A stretch of DNA of 64,000 nt from JAFECT01 sp036501825 (GTDB lineage: Bacteria > Pseudomonadota > Alphaproteobacteria > Caulobacterales > Caulobacteraceae), in contig DASXZP010000026.1 of NCBI GenBank assembly GCA_036501825.1, forward strand, positions 186,001-250,000. The letters run 5' to 3'. The notes beneath the pieces were generated by a model that worked only from the letters and a program-made list of their open reading frames with translations, searched no databases and had not been told where the DNA came from. Of this stretch, positions 25,496-33,174 are shown one piece after another; position 1 is the first letter of the stretch; each line of letters begins with the position of its first letter. The position numbers were made by a program, and so were the translations under genes.

Positions 25496-25810
25496 TCAGT
25501 CGACGATGACGCCGGTGCCGTAGGCGATCACTTCGGTGATGCCGTCCATGATTTCGTTGGCGTCGTAGCGCATGCCGACCACGGCGTTGGCGCCGGCCTT
25601 GGTGGCGTGCTCGACCAAGTGATCATAGGCTTCCTGGCGGGCGGCCTCGGCGAGCTCGACGTAGATGGTCAGCTTGCCGCCGAAGATGGACTGGACGCCG
25701 CCGGCGAAGTTGCCGAGCACGCTGCGCGAGCGGACGGTGATCCCGCGCACGAGGCCGATGTGCTTGGTGATGTTGTGGCCGGGAATGTCGTTGGTGGTGG
25801 AAACCAGCAC
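25496..25810 (-). CDS. YbjQ/UPF0145 family protein
   Basis: 104-residue small protein, the usual length of the family. The sequence opens with a strand ('MLVSTTNDIPGHNI') and has 'GLVRGITVRSRSVLGNFAGGVQSIFGGKL', then 'ARQEAYDHLVEHATKAGANAVVGMRYDANE', the classic YbjQ pattern of a swapped-dimer/pentamer alpha-beta domain. Members are called heavy-metal-binding domain proteins, but the metal role is weakly supported. It is a single gene between a repeat and a divergent SGNH operon. Confidence 0.85.
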   Translation of the reverse strand: MLVSTTNDIPGHNITKHIGLVRGITVRSRSVLGNFAGGVQSIFGGKLTIYVELAEAARQEAYDHLVEHATKAGANAVVGMRYDANEIMDGITEVIAYGTGVIVD

Positions 25811-25997
25811 GGGGAGCTCTCCGAGTTGAGGCGGCCAAAGAAGGAAAAGACTGCCTCCAGGATAGAGGCCGGACAGCTCAGGTGGAAGGGCGGGGCGGTC
25901 CGGCCCACAGGGTTAAATCTCGCCACCCCCGCGACGAGCCTTGCCAGCCCAAATCGTTAATGGTTCCCTAAAAAACCCAGGTTTCGAAGGGCGCAGG

Positions 25998-27008
25998 GTG
26001 TCAGGGGATAGTGGCCAGAATTCCCGGGGTTCCGGCTCCGGCGGCGCGGGTTTCGCGGGCTTTGTCGTCGGCGTGATCGTCGGCGGCTTCCTCGGCGCGT
26101 GGTTCGCCTCGGGCGGCATGCCCCTGGGCCAGCAGATCGCCGCCGCCGGCCGGCCGGCCCAGGCCACGCTCGCCCCGGCGGCCGCGGCCGGGGTGCCCGG
26201 CAAGATCCTGCGTCCGGCCGCTCAGCCGGCCGAGGCCGATGCGCCCGCCGCCGACGCCCGGCCCCAGACCGCCCAGGCCGCGAGCCTGGTCCCGGTGAAG
26301 TTCGACATGCCCGCGCTCGACCATCGCGTCACTATCGGGGTGTTCGGCGACTCCATGGGCGACGGCCTGTGGGCCGGCCTCTATCGCGAAATGCGCGACG
26401 GCAAGAACTATGACGTGGTGCGCTTCAGCCAGCCGTCGACCGGCATCTCGCGCTACGATTACGTCGACGTGCAGCAGAAGACGCAGGATCAACTGGCGGG
26501 ACGCCACGTCGACATCGCGGTGGTGCTGTTCGGCACCAACGACGAGCAGGGGATCATCGACGGACGCACCGTCTATGCCTTCAACACGCCGGGCTGGCGC
26601 CAGATCTATGAGCGGCGCGTCGACAACCTCATCGCGTTGCTGAGGCGCCAAGGCGCCGTGGTCTACTGGGTCGGCCTGCCGAAGATGGGGCGCGACGGGT
26701 TCGATCAGCGTGCGGGCATTCTCAACGCCATCTTCGCCGAGCGCGCGGCGGCCAACCACATCGCCTTCATTTCGACGGTGCCCTACACGGTCGACGCCAA
26801 GGGCGCCTATGACGCCTATCTGCCGGGCGAGAGCGGCCACCGCCAGCTGATGCGCGCGCGCGACGGCATCCACATGACCATGGCCGGCTATATGCGCATG
26901 GCCTCGCCGGTGACTCAGCGGATCAAGTCCGACGTCGCCCTGCAGGTCGCGCGCCGCGACAGCCTGGGCGCCGGCGCGCCCGTGGCCGAGGCGGGATCGG
27001 CGCAATGA
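25998..27008 (+). CDS. Membrane-anchored SGNH/GDSL hydrolase (DUF459-like)
   Basis: 336 aa from GTG 25998, which has GAAGG 7 bp upstream; a TTG at 25941 would add 19 residues without a clear ribosome-binding site. One membrane segment (about 18-40, 'AGFVVGVIVGGFLGAWFA') and an Ala/Pro-rich linker lead to an SGNH domain: block I FGDSMGDGL with S119, block III 'VVLFGTNDEQ' and block V D289-x-x-H292. DUF459-type proteins are extracytoplasmic esterases or acetyltransferases acting with MBOAT partners. It overlaps the next SGNH gene by 4 bp and opens an SGNH-SGNH-MBOAT operon. Confidence 0.8.
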   Translation: MSGDSGQNSRGSGSGGAGFAGFVVGVIVGGFLGAWFASGGMPLGQQIAAAGRPAQATLAPAAAAGVPGKILRPAAQPAEADAPAADARPQTAQAASLVPVKFDMPALDHRVTIGVFGDSMGDGLWAGLYREMRDGKNYDVVRFSQPSTGISRYDYVDVQQKTQDQLAGRHVDIAVVLFGTNDEQGIIDGRTVYAFNTPGWRQIYERRVDNLIALLRRQGAVVYWVGLPKMGRDGFDQRAGILNAIFAERAAANHIAFISTVPYTVDAKGAYDAYLPGESGHRQLMRARDGIHMTMAGYMRMASPVTQRIKSDVALQVARRDSLGAGAPVAEAGSAQ

Positions 27009-28396
27009 ACCGGCGCCGGGCGGCCTCGACGGCGGCCCTGGGTGTGGCCGCGGCCTTGAGTCTGAGCGGCGAAGCCATCGCACAGACACCGCCCGCCGCG
27101 ACAGCCGCGCCTGTGCTGGACGGTTTGTCGGGCGGCGAACACCTGGCGTCGTTCTTCCAGGCGCTGGAGCAGGTGAAGACCGGCGCGCGCACGCGGCCGG
27201 TGCACATCATTCAATTGGGCGACAGTCACACCGCCGCCGACCACATCACCGGCGCCCTGCGCGCACGCCTGCAGGCCAACTTCGGCGAGGGCGGACGCGG
27301 CGCCTTGCCGCCGGGTCGGCCGTTCGCAGGGTATGCGCCGCGGCAGGTCGACGTGGCCCAGTCGGACGGCTGGCGGCTGGAGGCGAGCTTCCTGCCGGGT
27401 AACTGGACCGCGGCTCAGCGCGCAGCGAAGCCGGGACAACCGGCGCCGGTCGAATCGGGGCCAGGACCCTACGGCCTGTCGGGATGGCGTCTGGTGTCGA
27501 GCCGGCCTGGCGCCAGTGTGACCCTCACCGCCGATCCGGAGGCCGCCTTCGACCACGCGACGGTGTGCGCCTTGAGCGGGCCCGGCGCAGGCGCGATCCT
27601 GGTCAACGCCGGCGACACGCATGAGCGCATCGATCTCAACGCGCCGGCCAGCGCGACCGTCTGCCGCGCGTTCGCGTTCAAAACGCGCCAGGCGAAGCTC
27701 GATCTGGTCGCCGACGGCGCGCCGGTGGCGCTGCTGTCGTTTGCGACCTTCCGCGGCGGGGGCGGCGTCGCGCTGTCGAACTTCGGCGTGATCGGCACGA
27801 CCCTGGCCGACTTCGCCGCGCGCGACGACGGCGTGATGCAGGTGGAACTGGCGGCCTATCAGCCCGACCTGATCGTGCTGGCCTTCGGCACCAACGACGG
27901 GTTCGAGAAGGACATCGACGGTTCGCTCTACCAGTCGGAAGTGCGCCGCCAGATCGCGCGACTGAAGCGTCTCGCGCCCGGCGTGCCGGTGCTGGTGCTG
28001 GGCGCCCCGGACGCCAACCGGGTGCGGCCCGATATTCCCGAGGACGGCAAGGCGGACCTGGGCTTCGCCTGCGCGCCGCTCAGCCCCTCGGAGATCGCCG
28101 ACTACAACGCGCTGGTCGCCGAGCACAATCCCGAGCTGGCGCGCTGGTATCCACCGGTGAACCTGGGCGTGGTGCGCGAGGCGCAGCGTCAGGCGGCGGC
28201 GGCCGAGGGCGTGGCCTTCTGGGACTGGTCCGCACGCATGGGCGGCCCGTGCAGCGCCCATCATCTGAGTCAGGCCGATCCGCGCCTGGTGCGCGGCGAC
28301 CACATTCACTTCACCACCGCCGGCGGCGACCTGGTCGCAGACCTGCTGTCGCAGGACCTGATGCGCGCCTATGAAACATCGGTCGGGAGGAAATAG
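27005..28396 (+). CDS. Secreted SGNH/GDSL hydrolase-like protein
   Basis: 463 aa with a signal peptide (about 1-27, '...SLSGEAIAQ'). The SGNH block I is LGDSHTAAD with S74, block III is 'VLAFGTNDGFE', and block V is D432-x-I-H435. Between blocks I and III there is a ~170-residue beta-rich insert ('SGWRLVSSRPGASVTLTADPE...'), as in acyl-transferring SGNH proteins such as the AlgX/OatA-like group. Coupled to the preceding SGNH gene by an ATGA overlap and 3 bp before an MBOAT gene, it most likely passes acyl groups delivered by the MBOAT protein onto an extracytoplasmic glycan. Substrate unknown. Confidence 0.75.
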   Translation: MNRRRAASTAALGVAAALSLSGEAIAQTPPAATAAPVLDGLSGGEHLASFFQALEQVKTGARTRPVHIIQLGDSHTAADHITGALRARLQANFGEGGRGALPPGRPFAGYAPRQVDVAQSDGWRLEASFLPGNWTAAQRAAKPGQPAPVESGPGPYGLSGWRLVSSRPGASVTLTADPEAAFDHATVCALSGPGAGAILVNAGDTHERIDLNAPASATVCRAFAFKTRQAKLDLVADGAPVALLSFATFRGGGGVALSNFGVIGTTLADFAARDDGVMQVELAAYQPDLIVLAFGTNDGFEKDIDGSLYQSEVRRQIARLKRLAPGVPVLVLGAPDANRVRPDIPEDGKADLGFACAPLSPSEIADYNALVAEHNPELARWYPPVNLGVVREAQRQAAAAEGVAFWDWSARMGGPCSAHHLSQADPRLVRGDHIHFTTAGGDLVADLLSQDLMRAYETSVGRK

Positions 28397-28399
28397 CGC

Positions 28400-29809
28400 A
28401 TGCTGTTCCCGACCATGATTTTCCTGTTCTTTTTCCTCATCGTCTATGTGGCGGCGTGGAGCCTCGAGCGGCAGAACGCCAACCGCAAGTTCTTCCTCGT
28501 TCTGGCCAGCTGGGTCTTTTACGGCTGGTGGGACTGGCGCTTTGTCGGCCTGTTGATCGGCAGCGCGCTGTTCAACTGGTGGATCGCCAGGACGATCGCG
28601 CGGACCGAGCGGCGCTCGACACGCAAGTGGTTGATCGCGCTGGACGTGGTGCTGAACCTCGGCGTGCTGGCCTTCTTCAAATACTACGACTTCTTCACCG
28701 CCCAGCTGATCGAGGGCCTGCGCTTCTTCCATTGGGAGCGCGATGTGCCGCTGTTGCAGATGATCCTGCCGGTGGGGATCAGCTTCTTCACCTTCCAGGC
28801 CATCAGCTATGTGGTCGACGTGCACCGCGGCAAGGTTCCGCCGGCGAAGTCGCTGCTCGACGTCATGCTGATGATGTCGTTCTTCCCCCACCTGGTTGCC
28901 GGACCGATCGTGCGCGCCAGCGACCTGCTGCCCCAGTTCGCCCAGACGCCGAAGCTGAACCGCGGCATGGCCACCCACGCGCTGCTGCTGATCGCCTGGG
29001 GCCTGTTCAAGAAGACGGTGATCGCGTCGGAGTTGGCGACCGGGCTGGTCGACAAGGTGTTCTTCGATCCCGCCTCGCACGGGGCGGTGGACCTCTTGGC
29101 CGGCGTCTATGGCTATGCGGTGCAGATCTACTGCGACTTCTCCGCCTATACCGACATCGCGATCGGCCTGGCGGCGCTGTTGGGTTATCGCTTCCCGCGC
29201 AACTTCGACCAGCCGTACCGCTCGACCTCGCTGCAGGAGTTCTGGCGCCGCTGGCACATCAGCCTGTCGACCTGGCTGCGCGACTATTTGTACATTCCGC
29301 TGGGCGGCGGGCGAGGGGGCCTGTTCTCCACCTGCCGTAACATCATGATCACCATGCTGTTGGGCGGCCTGTGGCACGGCGCGTCCTGGACCTTCGTGGC
29401 CTGGGGCGGCCTGCATGGCGGGGTGCTGTCGATCGAGCGCCTCTGGCGCCAGTTCAAGCCCGCGCACTGGCCGAAGTGGCCCGCCATCGTTGGCCTGATC
29501 ATCACCTTCCACGTGGTGTGCCTGAGCTGGATCCTGTTCCGCTCGGAAAGCTTCGATATGGCGCTGGCCTATCTGAAGGGCTTCGGCAACTGGTCGACGC
29601 CGGCGATGGAGGTGACGCCGTTCCTGTGGCTGCTCATCGGGCTCGGCCTCGGCATGCACTTCCTGCCGCCGCGCGCGGTCGAGCGAGTGACCCAGATGTT
29701 CCGCAACCTGCCCTCGCCGGTGTTCGCGTGCGGGCTCGCGGTCGTGCTGCTCCTGGTGGACGCCATGCGTCCCGAAGGCATCGCGCCCTTCATCTACTAT
29801 CAGTTCTGA
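28400..29809 (+). CDS. MBOAT family O-acyltransferase (AlgI-like)
   Basis: 469-residue multi-pass inner-membrane protein with about 10-12 helices, the usual size for AlgI/DltB-type proteins. The catalytic His is H326 in GGLWHGASW, followed by 'WGGLHG' with H339; 'YPIPLGGGRGG'-like cytosolic loop residues 'YIPLGGGRGG' are also present. AlgI homologues move acetyl groups across the membrane for O-acetylation of exopolysaccharide or peptidoglycan. A strong GGGAGG site precedes the ATG. Two SGNH proteins upstream would complete the acetyl transfer outside. Confidence 0.92.
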   Translation: MLFPTMIFLFFFLIVYVAAWSLERQNANRKFFLVLASWVFYGWWDWRFVGLLIGSALFNWWIARTIARTERRSTRKWLIALDVVLNLGVLAFFKYYDFFTAQLIEGLRFFHWERDVPLLQMILPVGISFFTFQAISYVVDVHRGKVPPAKSLLDVMLMMSFFPHLVAGPIVRASDLLPQFAQTPKLNRGMATHALLLIAWGLFKKTVIASELATGLVDKVFFDPASHGAVDLLAGVYGYAVQIYCDFSAYTDIAIGLAALLGYRFPRNFDQPYRSTSLQEFWRRWHISLSTWLRDYLYIPLGGGRGGLFSTCRNIMITMLLGGLWHGASWTFVAWGGLHGGVLSIERLWRQFKPAHWPKWPAIVGLIITFHVVCLSWILFRSESFDMALAYLKGFGNWSTPAMEVTPFLWLLIGLGLGMHFLPPRAVERVTQMFRNLPSPVFACGLAVVLLLVDAMRPEGIAPFIYYQF

Positions 29810-29819
29810 GGGGGCGCAG

Positions 29820-30566
29820 ATGACTGACGACAAACGCCCCATCGCCCCTGACGACAAGATCGCAATCGAGGACTCGCCCGGCGCCGTGGTTACGCCGAAG
29901 GTCGAAGAGCCGTTGCCGTTCCCGGAGCAGACGTTCGAACCGGCCGCCCCGCCGCCCGCGCCGCCGCCGATCCCGTCCGGTCTGGAGTCCGCCAACCCGC
30001 CGCCGTCGACCTGGCAACCCGCGCCGCTCGAGCCGCGACCGCCGTGGCGCCCGCCGGAACCGAGTCCAACGCCGGTTTCCGCGCAGACCTTCGACGCCTC
30101 GCCCCCGCCGCCGGTGGAAACCTTCGACGCGCGCGATCTGCACCCGCCCGCGCCGCCTTCGCCCCCGGCGTTGGAGCGCGTCGATCCCGATCACTTCGCC
30201 ATCGCCGAGACCGATGACGGCGCCGACACGGTGCTCGACCGCAGCTTCGCCTGGTTCGGCCGCATCGTCGGCGACCAGACCGAGCTCGCCGAAAGCGCCG
30301 CCGCCCGCGCCGAACGCGCCCTGGGCTGGACCTCGCGGGTGATCCTGTTTTCGGTGCTGCTGATGCTGGTGTTCAACGCCAAGTCGCTACAGTCCTGGGC
30401 TTCCACCCTGCCGCCGCAGTGGGGCACCGAAACCCTGCGCCTCGTCGCCGGCGAATGGGCCGACCGCCTGCAGGACGCCGGCTTCGACGAGCCGCGGCGG
30501 CGTGCGCATACGGCGTACGAGAAGTCGAAGGCCATGGGGCAGGGAACTCGCGGCGCTCCTCAATAG
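29820..30566 (+). CDS. Proline-rich single-pass membrane protein of unknown function
   Basis: 248 aa. Residues 1-125 are low-complexity, with many PPP/PxP runs and acidic residues. Residues 130-175 are helical and charged ('DRSFAWFGRIVGDQTELAESAAARAERALGW'), followed by one membrane segment (about 178-195, 'VILFSVLLMLVFNAKSL') and a ~50-residue tail. The proline-rich part is therefore likely to span the periplasm or sit in the cytoplasm as a flexible tether. It is 10 bp after the MBOAT gene and probably belongs to the O-acetylation operon as an assembly or scaffold factor. No known domain recognised. Confidence 0.6.
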   Translation: MTDDKRPIAPDDKIAIEDSPGAVVTPKVEEPLPFPEQTFEPAAPPPAPPPIPSGLESANPPPSTWQPAPLEPRPPWRPPEPSPTPVSAQTFDASPPPPVETFDARDLHPPAPPSPPALERVDPDHFAIAETDDGADTVLDRSFAWFGRIVGDQTELAESAAARAERALGWTSRVILFSVLLMLVFNAKSLQSWASTLPPQWGTETLRLVAGEWADRLQDAGFDEPRRRAHTAYEKSKAMGQGTRGAPQ

Positions 30567-30620
30567 GGCTCCGTCATGCCCGGTTGCTCCCTGAACCGTC
30601 CGGGGTCAAAATGCACGCAG

Positions 30621-31706
30621 ATGACTGACGCCCTCCCGACCGAGCCATTGGAGCCGCCCGTGCGGGCGAGCCGCAAGCCCTACTATGTCGAGTTGCAGAA
30701 GGGACGGCCTTATCGCTGGTGCGCCTGCGGCCGCTCGAAGAAACAGCCGTTCTGCGACAATTCCCACGTGGGCACGGGGTACGAGCCGGTGCTTTACGTC
30801 GGCCAATACGATGGTGAGGAAGTGCTGTTCTGCGGCTGCAAGCACACCCGGGATGCGCCGTTCTGCGACGGGACGCACGCGAATCTGGAGGGCGGCTACG
30901 AGCTGGACGACCCGGCGAGCGCGGCAAACGCGATTATCCGCGAGGTCGCGACGGGCACGGATGCGCGCGCGATTCTGGACAACGGCTGCTATGTGTTCTC
31001 GCCGGAACGGGCGGCGCGTAAGACGCGCGGCGGACTGAGCTACTGCCCGATCATTTCGCAGGCGCAAGGTTCGGTACACCAGTCGCAGTTCTATCTGGAA
31101 GTGGAGAGCGAGCCGTCGCCGATCATCATGATGGGCGATTCCGACGTGATCCTGTTCGTGCTCAACGGTGAAGGGTGCGTCGATATCGCCGGGGAGCGCT
31201 TCGACATCTATCCGACCGACGGCGTCTACGTGCGAGCGGGTGAAGGGTTTCAGCTTTGCTCTGGTTACGGCCTTCCGCTGACGGTGTTGGCCGCCGGGCT
31301 CCCCGCAGTTGCGGCTCTCAGCTTTCCCGACGCTTGGCCAAAGCCGTTCGATACGTCGGAACCCGAACGTGTGGTGCGGGTGGATGCCGAGCAACGCCGG
31401 GCCATGGGCGAGCGCTGGTTCCAGATGCTGGTCGATAAGGCCGTGGGGTCGGTGACCGCCGCGCAGTTCATCGGCCACATCCCGCTGTCGAAGGCGGAGC
31501 CGCATCGGCACCTGTACGAGGAGTCGATCATCTGCCTGGCGGGTCAGGGGATGATGTGGACCGAGACCAAGAAAGCGCGCGTGAAAGCGGGGGACATCAT
31601 CTTCCTGCCGCGTAAACAACTGCACTCGCTCGAGTGCACGGCGGAGAGCGGCATGGAGGTGGTGGGCGTCATCCACCCGGGGGACAATCCGGGGATCAAT
31701 TACTAG
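30621..31706 (+). CDS. Double CDGSH iron-sulfur / double cupin fusion protein
   Basis: 361-residue soluble protein. Two CDGSH motifs coordinate [2Fe-2S] clusters: C34-x-C36...C45-D-N-S-H49 and C71-x-C73...C82-D-G-T-H86; the first reads CDNSH in place of CDGSH. A linker (about 95-150) is followed by a cupin barrel around 180-220 ('VILFVLNGEGCVDIAGE') and a second one at about 290-345 with metal-ligand candidates in 'EPHRHLYEES' and 'LPRKQLHSLEC'. Paired CDGSH modules and bicupins are known separately. The fusion suggests a redox-linked or iron-dependent dioxygenase-like role, which is inference. ATG 30621 was preferred over an upstream start with no ribosome-binding site. Confidence 0.8.
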   Translation: MTDALPTEPLEPPVRASRKPYYVELQKGRPYRWCACGRSKKQPFCDNSHVGTGYEPVLYVGQYDGEEVLFCGCKHTRDAPFCDGTHANLEGGYELDDPASAANAIIREVATGTDARAILDNGCYVFSPERAARKTRGGLSYCPIISQAQGSVHQSQFYLEVESEPSPIIMMGDSDVILFVLNGEGCVDIAGERFDIYPTDGVYVRAGEGFQLCSGYGLPLTVLAAGLPAVAALSFPDAWPKPFDTSEPERVVRVDAEQRRAMGERWFQMLVDKAVGSVTAAQFIGHIPLSKAEPHRHLYEESIICLAGQGMMWTETKKARVKAGDIIFLPRKQLHSLECTAESGMEVVGVIHPGDNPGINY

Positions 31707-31800
31707 CCCGCCTGGGGGCGCCATATGAACGTTCAAGGTCAAATTGTCGGCGTGCAGACGCGTAAACCATCAGAGAAAGAACGCGGCGGGGGTGCAGGAA

Positions 31801-32112
31801 ATGGCGAAGGTGACGCTGGAGACAGTTGAGGTGACCGAGGCTTCCCACGGTCAAAAAATGATCGAACTGAAGGTGAGGTTTTGGACAAACGATATAGCCG
31901 GGGAAGCCGGAAAGATTGTTCCGAAACACGCGTGGGCTGCCGGTATTGTGAGGATCGAGAGCAACGAAGCTCATGGCATCAAGGCGCGCGATCCGGCTCC
32001 ATTCAATTCACTGCCAGAGCTGGCCGCTGTGGTCGAGCGTGTCCTGATTGACCATGGCATCAAGCTTCACCCGAGCACTCGGGAGCGGAAATACCGTCGA
32101 GCCGCCCCCTAG
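31801..32112 (+). CDS. Orphan hypothetical protein in a lower-GC stretch
   Basis: 103 aa, soluble, no recognised motif. It begins 'AKVTLETVEVTEAS' and has a beta-then-alpha pattern with a Lys/Arg-rich C-terminus. A GTG nine bases upstream is an alternative start, with a GGGGG run before it. The base composition of the stretch from about 31.74 to 32.11 kb is visibly lower in G+C than the flanks, which suggests recent acquisition. It precedes the DUF559 gene by 23 bp. Function unknown; it may be a spurious frame, but the frame is intact and the codons are ordinary. Confidence 0.4.
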   Translation: MAKVTLETVEVTEASHGQKMIELKVRFWTNDIAGEAGKIVPKHAWAAGIVRIESNEAHGIKARDPAPFNSLPELAAVVERVLIDHGIKLHPSTRERKYRRAAP

Positions 32113-32135
32113 GTTTGTCAACGATATAATTCCCC

Positions 32136-32498
32136 ATGACTGAGAGCGACAGCACAGTCGGACGAGCGCGACGGCTGCGAAAGCAGATGACGCTGCCGGA
32201 GGTGTTGTTCTGGCAAGCGGTGCGGAGGAATGGCGCGGCATTGAAGTTCCGGCGCCAGCACGTATTCGGGCCTTACATCCTCGACTTCTATTGCCTGGAG
32301 CTGAAGTTCGCCGTCGAGCTCGATGGAGCGTGGCATGAGTTCAAGGTCGAGCATGACGCGCGACGCGATGCCTATCTGGCGAGCCACGGCGTGCGCGTAT
32401 TTCGCGTACCTGCGCGCTCGGTTCTGGAGAACCTCGACGGCCTGCTCGAAATCATCGTCGCCGAAGCGCGGAAATCCTCCCCCGGCCGAAGGCCGTAG
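32136..32498 (+). CDS. DUF559 (very-short-patch-repair-endonuclease-like) protein, C-terminus supplied by a repeat
   Basis: 120-residue protein of the DUF559 family, a restriction-endonuclease-like fold. 'ARRLRKQMTLPEVLFWQAVR' opens the domain; 'LKFRRQHVFGPYILDFYCLELKFAVELDGAWH' contains the catalytic-core pattern (Arg-x-x-x-Phe-Gly-x-Tyr-x-x-Asp-Phe...Glu-x-Asp-Gly). 'RRDAYLASHGVRVFRVPA' closes the fold. From about residue 113 ('KSSPGRRP' and stop) the protein is encoded by the start of repeat copy C, so the native end is replaced or extended. Probably DNA-processing, often found near mobile or repeat-rich DNA. Target unknown. Confidence 0.75.
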   Translation: MTESDSTVGRARRLRKQMTLPEVLFWQAVRRNGAALKFRRQHVFGPYILDFYCLELKFAVELDGAWHEFKVEHDARRDAYLASHGVRVFRVPARSVLENLDGLLEIIVAEARKSSPGRRP

Positions 32499-32664
32499 GG
32501 GAGGGGGACCGCCGAAGGCGGTGGAGGGGCCGGCGCGACGGTTAGGGATTGGCGCTTGGCGTCGAGCGCGGCGTTTGATGTTGTATCGGCCGGCGTCGGC
32601 GCTGGCCCCTCCGTCGGCCTCCGGCCGCCACCTCCCCTACGCGCTTTGCGCGGGGGAGGATTTT
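32472..32664. repeat. Composite palindromic repeat, copy C (first of tandem three)
   Basis: About 193 bp from AAATCCTCCCCCGG to GGGGGAGGATTTT, with terminal inverted repeats, internal hairpins (GGCCGAAGGCC, CCGCCGAAGGCGG) and inner GGAGGGGCC/GGCCCCTCC. It overlaps the 3' end of the DUF559 gene and supplies its stop codon. Spacer includes GTTGTATCGGCCGGCGTCGG, shared with copies D and E. Confidence 0.9.
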
Positions 32665-32665
32665 C

Positions 32666-32722
32666 GTCAGCGGAGCAGTCCACGGTTTACTCCCGCCCGG
32701 AAGTCATCGTCGCTGAGGCGCG
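32666..32722. repeat. Linker 1: relic of aminotransferase 3' end joined to DUF559 3' tail
   Basis: 57 bp between repeat copies C and D. Its first half (GTCAGCGGAGCAGTCCACGG...) matches the real 3' end of the PLP-enzyme gene at 33175 (TTAGCGCAGCAGTCCGCGG...) at about four bases in five. Its second half (GAAGTCATCGTCGCTGAGGC) matches the 3' tail of the DUF559 gene at 32448. It is non-coding debris of a tandem duplication with a 249-bp period. Confidence 0.75.
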
Positions 32723-32914
32723 AAAATCCTCCCTCGGCCGAAGGCCGTAGGGGAGGGGGACCGCCGAAGGCGGTGGAGGGGCCGGCGCGACGGTGGGGAT
32801 TAGCGGCTGGCGGCGTGCGCTGCGGTTGACGTTGTATCGGCCGGCGTCGGCGCTGGCCCCTCCACCACTTCGTGGTCCCCCTCCCCTACGCGCTTCGCGC
32901 GGGGGAGGATTTTC
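32723..32914. repeat. Composite palindromic repeat, copy D (second of tandem three)
   Basis: Same structure and orientation as copy C, 249 bp downstream of it, with one altered end (CCTCCCTCGG instead of CCTCCCCCGG) and a right arm reading CCACCACTTCGTGGTCCCC rather than the GTCGGCC form. The mixed arms suggest recombination between copies. Confidence 0.9.
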
Positions 32915-32972
32915 GTCAGCGGAGCAGTCCACGGTTTACTCCCGCCTGGAAGTCATCGTCGCCGAAGCGCGG
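32915..32972. repeat. Linker 2: second relic of the aminotransferase/DUF559 junction
   Basis: 58-bp near-copy of linker 1 (starts with the same GTCAGCGGAGCAGTCCACGG). Together with repeats C-E it fills the 676-bp gene-free stretch 32499-33174, in which nothing else is visible. Confidence 0.75.
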
Positions 32973-33164
32973 AAATCCTCCCCCGGCCGAAGGCCGTAGG
33001 GGAGGGGGACCGCCGAAGGCGGTGGAGGGGCCGGCGCGACGGTTGGGGATTAGCGGCTGGCGGCGTGCGCTGCGGTTGACGTTGTATCGGCCGGCGTCGG
33101 CGCTGGCCCCTCCGTCGGCCTTCGGCCGCCACCTCCCCTGCGCGCTGCGCGCGGGGGAGGACCT
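32973..33164. repeat. Composite palindromic repeat, copy E (third of tandem three)
   Basis: Third tandem copy, same orientation, ending GCGGGGGAGGACC 11 bp before the stop of the PLP-enzyme gene. Spacer nearly identical to copy D (GGGATTAGCGGCTGGCGGCG...). Confidence 0.9.
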
Positions 33165-33174
33165 TTGTTTTTGC

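Noticed and set aside
32472..33164. Tandem repeats as a CRISPR array
   Set aside because: Units are 249 bp with long palindromic arms and gene-relic linkers; no short identical repeats with unique spacers and no cas genes.
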